Part shown: positions 13,101 to 25,100 of the stretch, piece by piece
How the letters are laid out: every line of letters begins with the position of its first letter
Position numbering within the stretch: position 1 is the first letter of the stretch
Source of the DNA: Flabesymbios commensalis
Taxonomy: Eukaryota; Annelida; Polychaeta; Terebellida; Flabelligeridae
Direction of reading: 5' to 3'
NCBI GenBank assembly: GCA_964017125.1
Contig: OZ024903.1
Location: 79,116,028-79,180,027, forward strand
Length of the DNA stretch: 64,000 nucleotides
Notes under the pieces: generated by a model
Told to the model about the DNA's origin: nothing
The model's database searches: none
Seen by the model: the letters and a program-made list of their open reading frames with translations, nothing else
Made by a program: the position numbers and the translations under genes

Positions 13101-16100
13101 CAAAGTCTGCCATAATTAACTTTAGTATGCTTGATATCTTGCAAACTGTGCCACACAGCTAGACCATAATATAAAACAAAATGTCTGTGCATCACTCATT
13201 AACAAGTAAATTATTGATGACGCAACAAATTATTTTTGTGTTCCTCACAAACGTTTTTTCCCAACAGGTCATAATGTTTCCACTTGAAAATAGCAGTTAT
13301 GAGTACCCGGGTGTGTTCACTGTAGGACATTGAAGGTTTTGTGTCATTTTGGATGTTGCTGCGCAAAATTTCAAGAAAATTGATTGAAAATTAACTGAGG
13401 AATCAGTGAAATTCATTCACTACTGTGGTCAATGTGAACCTGCGTATAGTAACATAATGACAGTAGGCTACCCGTGAAACATCACATCTTGCAGACACTT
13501 ATTTGTTCTTAAGGAAATGGCCTCTTTTGGTGACATGGTGCCATATTATGTTCTTGGATCAGTGGCTCGCTGTGATAGAAATCATGGACAATTTGACCCC
13601 CTTTTTCAGATTTATAAAATAGGCACTGATGTACCCAGCAGACACTAGCTGTTGACCCTACGTTGTTTTAATGCTGTATATTAAAACAGCCTAGTGTCTG
13701 CGGGTATTACGATAAACTAGATGTGTGTTACTGATATGTATATCGCAATACATGTACTTGACTCAATTATCGATACCTCTCAATACAATATTATTATTAA
13801 AATAAAGTGGATGCTGGTAGTAAGCTGGCTTTCATATAATTATTTAATGCCATGTATATTGTTTATAATTCTTGATTTTTTTACACAGGTGAGTAGGTAT
13901 TTTTACCTACTCCCACCCCGGGATGTCAACATTGAGAACATATCACCATCACCTGCTGAGAAGATACTTATGTAAACACTTCATTAGTACTCTTACAAAT
14001 ATTTATTTAATGCCATGTATATTGTTTATAATTCTTGATTTTTTTACACAGGTGAGTAGGTATTTTTACCTACTCCCACCCCGGGATGTTAACATTGAGA
14101 ACATATCACCATCACCTGCTGAGAAGATACTTATGTAAACACTTCATTAGTACTCTTACTATTTTAAATGATAATAAACAATTTATATTTAGAAATGGGA
14201 TTTCTAGCTGACACATGACTCTGTATTTTTTGTTTATGGCATTTCAAAACATATATCATTAAAGGTCACAACATCAAATAAACATTTTTTTGTAACTACT
14301 GGTAATTACTTTGACTGTAATAATTGTTTTATGCATTATGCTGTAATGTATTTTTTCTATACTTTGGACACCTGATTTTATTATAAGTCAAAGTGATAAT
14401 TATGAGTATGACTGTATATCATCTTGCTTGAAGCAAAGTCACAGTACCGTATTTTTCGGTGTATAACCCTCTACTTTTTACTCCTTGGAAGGCCTGGTGT
14501 GGGTTTTACAATGACTGCAGGCTATACATTGCTGGGTTCCAAAATTGAAAGAGAACAATTTTTTTTGTATGGTTGAATTTTTTCTGTCAAATATCATATT
14601 TAAATGCATTGTTTTTTCTGTACTTCACGACGGGGGCTGTCACTCAGCCAGGTGGAAACTAGCTAGCGGTGGATAGCCACTATACACACATACCCCACTC
14701 TCACAGTTAGCCCCCACTCAGTAATTGCATCAATGAAGGTGTGACATTTTACTGCCACTGGCCGCGGTTAACCTGCAAATAATTTACAGTCATTTTCAAT
14801 GGTTCTTATGTCAGCACAAAGAAATATAAAATGGTCTTTGTATTTAGAAACATTGGAAGCCCTGCATTGGAATGTTAAAAACAAGTTGTCAAAAAATATC
14901 AATATACTGTATTAAAAAGACTAAACAATTACATTTCCCATAATAGACTAAATTTTAATAGTTCAGGCCCCAGAATGTCTGCTAACTTGAGACAGGTCTA
15001 TGACGTCATCTGCATGCCGGGGGGGGGAAGGGTGTCACCTCCGCGTGGTCTCCCCTGGGCAACTTCTTAGAAGGCCAAGCACACCCAAACCTTTCATCAA
15101 ACCAGGTTTTTCTATTTTTTTGACGTGAAGTTTTTTGTGTTTGCTTTCCGGTGGTACTGAGGTTGTTATGTTTATTTTCGAATAAATATATTCATATTTA
15201 TATATTTTATATATTTTTTCATTGTACTTGTGGTGCCTTACAGTGCTCTCACGGATTATGATCGCTCTGTCGTGCTAGTTCTCGATGACAGACCCGATCC
15301 CCAGCTGTGGGGGCATTGTAGGTCTACTCATAATTCCTCTATGATTTGGTTTTGTGTTTGCAGTGGTTTCTCTTTGGCATCCTGGCGATGGACGGGATGT
15401 CCGAAAGAAACCATTGCCATATAATTATTTTTTCACTTTATTGTTTTAAAGGTTTCTCTGTGGAATCCTGGCGGATAATGCAGCATGTCATAGAGAAGCC
15501 ATTGCCGTACAATTAGCCTGTGGTGACTTACGGTGTCCTCACGGTTTGTGATCGCTCTGTGATGTCCTCCAATATCACAGACCTTATTACCAACTGTGGG
15601 CGCACTGTAAGTCTTTAATTTTTGAGAATTTTTTGTGGTTTCATGATTTATCTGGCCATACTGGCCGAAAAGTGAAATAAAGAAGACATTTACTTACTTA
15701 CTTAATGGTTTCTCTGTTCATTGTTTATGTCATTCATATTTATGTCTAAATGGGTTTATTTTTTTTATTATAGTATATAGTATTATAGTATATATTATAT
15801 ATTTGTTTTGACAATGACACTGTTTTGACTTAGACTTTTAGTTTTTACACAATCACTCCAATTTCATGGAGATATAGTGACTTGAAAAGTCGTTCATTTT
15901 AAATTCACTTCATATTTTACATTATTTATACTGATATTTTTATACCCATTAAACTGTGTTGTAGTGCAGGCGCTTCAACATGTCATCAGACTCGTTACAT
16001 ATAGGTGCCAGGAGCATCGTCATCTTATCATATCAAACACTTTAAACTGAATATTTTAGTACGAACATACTTTTATTAGCTTTGTCTTTCCTTTACTACT

Positions 16101-19100
16101 TTAACTATACAATATGGGATATTGTAATACCTGGAATTTTCACTTAAATGGCCATACTGGCCGAAAAGTGAAGTAAAGCAAATATTTTACTTACATCTGC
16201 ATGCCGTCATCATTTACGGGTCATTCAGCGAAGGTGTTATTTTGTCTCATGTGGGGTATATGTATAAATTATGGCATTGTATACAATGGCGGGAGAACTA
16301 CTACAATACAGTGTTGCACCACAAGGTTTGACTCTAATGATGCGTACATGCTCTGTAATATACACTAACGCATAGATATTTATCTGCCCAGCCATCCTGG
16401 CTTGCGACTCCAACATCTTTTAATAATGTATTATACAATCAATCAATCAATCAAGTTTACACTTATATAGCGCCCCCTGTAGAAAACTAATCAAGGCGCT
16501 GAACATAATAACATCCACTTTTTTGTGATTTTAAAGGCAGCGGAATTGTCTTTTGATACAATGTCGACATAACTATTTGAAACATATCAGATATTATATT
16601 GCTATACGCCTAGATCTAGAACACAATATGTTCGTCACAACTGTAGTGTTGTGAGCTGATCACAGATCGGTGGCGTGAGTGTTGAAGACCCGGGTATACA
16701 GTTCTGGTGCTGGGTATCTATGGTCAAAGCAGCAGCTGTTGGTTGATTTAAACCTCTACGGGCTATTCTCTGTAGCGGGTAATACACCAAAAAATGCAGT
16801 GAATTTTTAGATTTGACCTTTGCTTCTTGCAAAGCGATGTGTAATTTACTTAATTTCTTTTGTTTGTACTCTTTTGCTCAGCAGAGAAGAGAATAATTCT
16901 GTAATATCTCATTGGACGAAACCAGAAAGGTCTGGAAGAAGTTTTGGAAGTCCTCTATCTCCAAACATTAGTACACGCAACATCAACAAAAGAAACCATA
17001 AAGGTCAATCAACTCTGAATTAAATAAACTGACCTTTCACATTTTAAAATTTATTATGTTTTTTGCTATAAAGTTCTGTATTTTTTTGTCTAAAGGTGAA
17101 ACACCACTGATGTTAGCCTGTATGAGAAACAATGTGCCCAGAGTACAGGATATTATACAAACAGAAGGTATTGTCTTTCTTGGTTATACTTGGGTATACT
17201 AGTACATGTATAGGATTTTATCTAAATACAGACTTGCTTATTATTATTTTTGTACTAGCTAATTAAAAACTTTCATAACAGACCCATAAAATCATGATTT
17301 ATGCCAGAATGGCGGCCATTAAACAAATTATTGATAGTTACCTTTAGAATTACAAAATTTTGGACTGTATTGATCATACTACCTACCTAGTTTTTTAGCT
17401 TCCGCCGTCACAGTAGGTGAGACGGAGGGAGCTATGGATTCCGCCTCCGTCCCTTTTTTTCCTCTTTTTTGCCTATAACTTTGTGAGAAAATAAGCTAGG
17501 ATAACTCCAGGTGGATAATGGACATGTTAAAATATTTGTAATCTGAATTCAATACGCAAGGTCGCAGAGGAGAAAATGATGTTACGGCGTTGGACCGTCC
17601 GTAAACATTTCGTTTCTGGAGCATATCTCATTATGTACTTGTCATATTGTCTTCAAATTTTGCACACAACACATCTCTAGGGGTCTAGCCTTTTAGGGTG
17701 TATGAACTTTGACCTACTTTTGGTTCAGAACTATGACCTATTTGGTTGTTTTGACACACTTCGTTACCGGAGCAGATCTCGAAAACTACTTGGCCGATTA
17801 CAGTCATATTGCACATACATGATCCCTAGTTGTGCCTTTGACCCAGCACTTTGACCTAATTTATAATATCGGTAAATCCGAATGAAATGTTTTGCGGAAT
17901 ATCATGAAAACCGCTCAAGATAGCTACACCATTACTATAAAACAAATTGTAAGGTTTCAGGAGGCGATGCATCCTGAAAAATTTCGACTGTATCAAATTC
18001 AAAATGGCCGCCTATCAGCTATTATTTATTTTCACATGGCCAATATTTGATAAGTCGTGCTAGAAGACTAGACCATTACTATAAAACAAAAGTTTTCGAG
18101 GAAAGATGCACCCTGGAAATTTTTTCTGTATCGAATTCAAAATGGCCGACAATCGGCATTATTTACCCCTATAGGCCTCATATCAGGTAAACCGTGCTAG
18201 ATAGCTAGACCATTACTGTAGAACAAAATGTGGGATTTCACGGAGAGGATGCATCTTGAAAAAAATTGACTCAATCAAATTTAAAATGGCCGCCTATCGG
18301 CCATTATTCACTTTCATATGGCACTTATTTGGCAAACCGTACTAGATGGCTAGACCATTACTATGAAACAAAATATGAGATTTCAGGGGAGGATGCATCT
18401 TGAAAAATTTTGACTTGATCAAATTCAAAATAGCCGCCTTCAGGCCATTATTCATTTTCACATGGCCGATATTTGGTAAACCGTGCCAGATTGCAAGACC
18501 ATTACTATAAAATAAATGTGTGTTTTCGGGGGAAGATGCACCCAGGAAATTAGTAACGATCAAATTTAAAATGGCCGACAATCTGCATTATTTACCTCGA
18601 TAGGCCTGATATCAGATAATCCGTGCTAGATAGCTAGACCATTACTATAAAACAAAATGGGACGTTTCAGAAGAGGATGTATTTTAAAAAGTTTCGACTC
18701 AATCATATTCAAAATGGCCGCCTGTCGGTCACTATTTACTTTCACATTTCTGATATTTGGTAAACCGTGCTAGATAGCTAGACCATTACTATACAACAAA
18801 ATGTGAAATTTTAGGAGAGGATGTATCTTGAAAAATTTTGACTTGATCAAATTAAAAATGGCCACCTATCGGCCATTATTCACTTGCACATGGCCGTTAT
18901 TTGATAAACCGTGCTAGATGGCTGGACCATTACTATAAAACAAAATGTGAGATTTCAGAGTAGGATGCATTATGAAAAATTTTGACTCCATTAAATTCAA
19001 AAGGGCCGTCTATCGGCCATTACTCACTTTCACATGGCCGATATTTGTTAAACCTTGCTAGATGGCTAGACCATTACTATAAAACAAAATGTTAGTTTTC

Positions 19101-22100
19101 AGGGGAGGATGCACCCTGAAATTTTAAACTCTTATAGCGAATTCAAAATGGCAGATAATTGGCAATTTATTTACCTCGATAGGCCTATTATCAAGTAAAC
19201 CGTGCTAGATAGCTAGACCATTACTATAAAACAAAATGTGACGTTTCAGGAGAGGGGGCATCTTAAAAAATTTCTACTCGATCAAATTTAAAATGGCCCC
19301 CTATCGGCCATTATTTACTTTCACATGCCCAATATTTGGCAAACCGTGTTAGATGGCTAGACCAAATACTATAAAACAAAATGTGATGTCTCGAGGGAGG
19401 ACGCACCCTGACATTTTTTACTAGATTCAGAATGTCTGCCTATCGGCCATTAATTACTTTCACATGCCCAATATTTGGCAAACTGTGTCAGATGGCTAGA
19501 CCATTACTATAATAAAAAATGTGAGGTTTCAGGAGATGATGCACCCTGAAATTTTTTAACTATAGATCGAATTCAAAATGACCGTCAATCAGCCATTATT
19601 TACCTCGATTGGCATGATATCGCGTAAACCGTGCCAGATAGTTGGACCATTACTGGGATACTGAGTAGGATCATTAATATCAATGGAGGTTTGCAATCTC
19701 TGACAGACTTTCTAGTTCTTATCTTACTCTTAGACTGAGCCTCTTGGACCTAGTTGTCTTGCGTCTTGATTTTAACCTAGCCTAGGACTACATTAATAAC
19801 CCTACACAAAATTGCTTAAATCAAATTCTAATTCGGAGCGGGGGCTCCAGGACTTATGTCTTGTTTACGCTTTACAATTATTGTAACAAGAGAGAAGCCC
19901 ATTGACGAGGGAGAGGCCCATTGACTTTCCTTATGAATAGTCACTCTTGATTATTTCCAATAAACTGCTCTTGTTACTGTACTTGAGACAGCTTCCGCTA
20001 GCTAAAAATGAGCCTCATTCAAGAGCCATCAGATTTTACAAACTTAAACCCACTTGATCATAGTGAATTGTGCTGCTTAATTACCTTCAGGAGGTAGTAT
20101 TGCACCTGTATTCTAATAGTAGAATTCACATTTATTAGGCACAGTAAACTATGAGAACTTATCAAGGCTTCCCCGACCAGGGTAAGGCTTTTGTCCACCA
20201 CCCCATGTGGCCGCATGGTGTGGTGATAATATAACTTTTATTATTATTATTGTCTATCAATTGATTATCTGTGAACATTACAATTAACTGAAGTTTTGTA
20301 TTATGTAAACACTTTTTTGATTTGTAGGTGAGCTAGCTTATAAAGATTTTAAAGTAAAGTATAAATGATTTTTCCAAAATACAAGATAATAATAATAATT
20401 AATTTTGGTGTTTATTCAACTAAAAGGACATGGCAGCCAAAAGGCAGAAGAATTGTCATTTTACATACAAATTTAAATACAATATGATACGACACTAAAA
20501 TTGAAGAGGTTTTAAAGTAAGTTAAAATGCATTTTCCGGAAACACATGATCTGCAGGCACAATGACTAGGTAAAATATAGGAAACAATATTTAATAATTT
20601 TTTAAAAAACATGATTGGGCTGGAACTGAAACAACCAGCATTGGTGGGCATAGTGGACAGATTGGGGGGCATAGCGGACAGAAAGTGCAATTGCTCTGTA
20701 TATATTTTGTACCACTTTCAATATTATGAAGGTGATTTGTTATGATGACAGGAGTGGATGTGAATCTGAGTGATTATGCTGGCTGGACACCTCTACACGA
20801 GGCCTGCCATCGCGGCCACATGGAGTGTGTTAGACTGCTGCTTAACTACAGACCAATGAAAAACATCACTTCTTACTTCAAATCAAGTATGTTTTTGCTG
20901 AATAGAAGAGTTTACTTTGCTCACACTAAGTGGTGACCTGCACTAAATGTTCTATCCAATAACCAATCCATACCTAACCATATATTTAGTACAGGTATTC
21001 CATTGTTAACAATAAATAAAACTTATTTTCATATTTGTTTAGAAATATTGCATATTGTATTCTTTTTTTCTCTGATTTTAATAAACATATATCATTCCCT
21101 CAGATATAAGAGGGCAGATAGCCTACAGCTTTTCATGTCTAAGGGGATACAGATTATATGTCACACGATTATGTATCAGGGTTGCCGCACAATCTTAAAA
21201 AGTCTTATTTTGGTTTGTTAAAATTCAAGGCCTTAAATGGCTTGAAAACAAAGGTTTTGTCATTCAAGATCTTAAAAAGGTCCTAATTTTTAGGCAGCCA
21301 ACTTTTCTGTTAAAACGTGTGTGGTTAGTAAAAGACTGGCATCAATAAGTATCTGCTAGTATTTCCCGGCATATATGCATACCACATGGGTTCCAGCTGA
21401 CACATGGTGTTGGCCCAGCACTGGTGGTCAGCATCAGCGATTATGGACCAACATTGACACATTAGATTGGATTGTATTGCATTAAAAAAAAAAAAATGAA
21501 TCCCCGAATAGGTGTTAAATTTGTTGGTCTTCAAAAGTCTTAAGAAGGTCTTAAATTTGCTTATCCAAATGCTGCAGAAACCCTGTGTATAATTTTGATC
21601 CTTGTGCCAAGAAGGTTTAAAAGCAAATAAAATGCCACTGAATTTGACCAATTCATTTGCATAGTTGCCCAGTGAATGTTTTTGGAAATGTGTCTTTTTC
21701 ATAGATAGAAATATTTTGAAGCTGGAAATTAAAAAGATGTAGGGATAGACATAGATAGCTAGATATTTTATTGACATAAATAATACCTCTTTACAGGTTT
21801 TATTTGTCATGTACAGTATATGTATATACAATATGGTTAGTCAGTAAAATCACACAAGAATATACATGTTAATCTCATACAGAATTAAAATCTTAAGTGG
21901 CATTGCCATAATAAAACACTGGATATTTTAAAAATGTAAATGAAGACTAGTCTACTTAAAATAAAATTAAATGGCATGACCGAGATATGAAGATGGACGC
22001 TTCCTGCATTTAATGCACCAGAAGTCAGATAATATAGCTACTATGTATAATAAATAAAATGTAGATGCTAAAAAAAGACTCTGGAAATGCATAATTATTT

Positions 22101-25100
22101 TACTTAAGTATGTATTAAAACATTATAATTTTATTTTCAAAACAAACATAATTTCATGAATGTACAATGAACACTAGCGGGTAATACCTATTTATTTATA
22201 GATTCTATAGACCAATGCGGTCAGACCACCATTCCGGACTACGGTCAAATTTTTGTGGCAAAACGGCAAATTCAATCTCTTCATTGCGGTCAAATGGGTG
22301 TTTTCAAAATATTGTTATGATCATTTTGATAGGTTATTTTTATATTGAAAAACTGTCACCCATTTTTTCTACACATGTACAAGGCATACATACATTACTA
22401 ATATGGCATATAACTTCATTATCATCTGGTGACGATAACATCAAATCACACATTGCTATGTGGAAAATAAAATTAAATGTTCAACATTAAAATATGCTAT
22501 CGATCCGTTAGTTATATAGAAGTTTAAGGGTTAATTGTTTTTTGATGAAGCGTTCCGCTACTTCTGGTCATGCACTGTCTGCGTGCTGGAGTAACTTTTT
22601 TATTTCATGCATATATTAGCTGGTATCGTCAATAAGCATAGTTAAACATGGTGACTAATGCAAGCACAATAAAATTTTAAAAATAAAATTATGACAAGGT
22701 GGTATTAACCAACAGATAATGCAATAGAGTTGATTTTTTAAATTATTTGTTATATCAAAAAATTATCTGCGTTATCTATATAGAAGTTTAAGGGTTAACT
22801 GTTTGTTGATTAAGCGTCCGCTATTTCTGGCCATACACTGTCTGCGTGCTGCAGTAACTATTTCATTTCAAGTGTTAATTATCTGGTATCGTCCATTAGC
22901 ATTTATAATTAAACATGTTAGATAATACAAGCACAATTGCAAAACACAACACAATTGCAAAAATAATTTATGACAAGTGGGTATTAACCGCCAAATAATG
23001 CATTAGTGATTATTTAAAAAGATTATATGTTATTTTAGGAAGCAAACTGCGTTAGGTGTATACCAGATTATTTCTTGATAAAGCGTCTCACTACATGCAG
23101 TGCTGAGGTATTGATGGACCGTAATCGCAGACGGTTGGCCAACATGAAACCAGCGTTGGTTCAACCACCCGTAAATAATAATTATTAAAGACGTGGGAAT
23201 GTCGTAATTATACAACTCAAAACTTTGCATTTGAGATAGTGTTTATATAAATTTTACAATTCAAAAAAATGCATGTAATTATCATTACATGTTAAGTTTT
23301 AATACAAATAATAGACGTACAATTTTTTTATATCGGGACGCAGAGGGTTAATGATCCGATGAGTCTGCGTTCGCACCTGTCGCAACACGTCGGGAGTGAG
23401 AGGACACATATTAACACATAACTCTAGTACAAGCACTTTAAACAATGTGAAAAAGTAGACAATGGTAGGGGCTGTTGGTTTCTTCTCGGAACACTTCTTT
23501 GAACTTGCATTCCCATTTATCGTTCATGATTAGCTCTATAACCTGAAGTAAATTTTAACTCCACGAAAATGACATCTCAACAATGGAGTAGCTACTCCAT
23601 CACGGTGACAAATAAACATTGGGAAGCCATAAAGAGGGCTCACGGGCGATATAAGAATACGCTTTACAAAGTGAAAAATCATTCAATCATTAATTTTTAT
23701 GCTGCACATAACAACACTTTAATCATGTGTGCGCGGAAGCGTACAGAACTTACCCTAAGCTAAGGGATAAAGTAAGACTTATCAAAGCTAGTTCTGGCAA
23801 ATCTCATCGTCAACTAGCTGTAGAGACTGATGAAAATGAAGATGATGATACGAATGACAGTAGGCCTATGTGAGTGATTAAAAAATACTCATTTCATGAG
23901 ACTATGTCTGCGGTGTCCGTCCACAAAGACTTTACAGCAGACCGTTGCCTAGATGACATTCTACATTCTATGTTCAATATTGTGAAAATAAAATCCACCG
24001 GTCAACAATCCTCCATCAATTCATTTATCCAACTGCAGTAAGCTGTTCTGTGACATTCATTCTGCAAAAATATGTTTCTATTAAAATACTTAATGTTTTT
24101 TTTTATTTAATTGTGCATAATTATATAATCAATTTTAACTTTATACTAAATAAAAACACTGCTTTTCTAAACAGCTGCAATAACTTTGAACATCTTTATT
24201 ATTGTTATTATTCATTCATCATTTGGAGCATATATACATAATTGATTCTATATCAAATAGCAGGATGCCAAGTGGTAATTTATTGCCCGATCACTAATGC
24301 GGTCGGACTGCCGTTCCGGCAAAAATATTCTGGCCCGTACTTGACCACATTGGCGGGAGTCTACTGTATTACAACTTGTTTTTAATTAGTGATCAATTTA
24401 TAACTTTTTCACTCACGACCTAGCTATTCCAGCTTTAACGCTTTCAAGCCTGGATTTACCATTGTCATCTTATCCACTACAAGCCGCGAATTGCTATCGC
24501 AATTCTCAACTTGTAATGGCTGAAGATGATTTAAAGTGGGTGAAAAATTTAGAAAATTGCCATGTATTGGTAAATCAGCTTCATGGATATTTTCATTATA
24601 AAACCCTTAGTTGTATGAAAAATAAGTCTGTTTACAGTCATGTAAAATGATGCTTTAATGCATCATGAGGGCTTAAAGGGTTACTAATGAAAAACAGTAA
24701 ACAATTGAGCAGCACAAAGATTAAGACTCAAGTCTTAACTCACTTCACAATTTATTTTTAAATACAATGTATTACCACTTAAAATCAAGTATACACAATA
24801 CATGTATTTTGTACATCAATATAATTTTGTAGATGTTGATAAGTGTGTGGATATTTTCGCTGTGAATCTAGATAAAGTCACATGCCTGCATGATGCAGTT
24901 ATACAAAATCATCCGGAAATTGCTAGATTACTAGTAAAATATGGAGGTACGTGCAGATTTGTTATCTACTGTTTCCTCCATTTGTAACTGGGATATTGCT
25001 GATCCCACTTTTCAGTTTAAAAGGATGAAAATACATCATTTTAAAAAATTGAATGTAATAAATAATAATTTGCTATGCAAATTAATTAAAGCAGTATGTA

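Larger units (their letters stand above)
13840..14159 (+). repeat. 163-bp tandem duplication carrying SLF1-like exon e
   Basis: Positions 13840-13996 and 14003-14159 (157 bp each, 163-bp step) are identical except for one synonymous C/T (13927 against 14090). Each copy contains polypyrimidine tract, acceptor, the whole 83-nt exon and donor. The near identity means a very recent duplication or an assembly duplicate. Confidence 0.9.
22205..24369 (+). mobile_element. pogo/Tigger-type transposon, internally deleted and decayed
   Basis: The right end is clear: read inward it starts CAGTAGACTCCCGCCAATGT, then GGTC. The left end is eroded but keeps AGACCAATGCGGTCAGACC. Inside is a transposase relic (23560-24042). 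The part at 22490-23060 is two to three tandem copies of a ~270-bp unit. Confidence 0.6.

Noticed and set aside
21325-21831. 168-codon minus-strand frame
   Set aside because: It overlaps the CAGGGTT hAT-like MITE and an A-rich run, and the peptide has no recognisable family.
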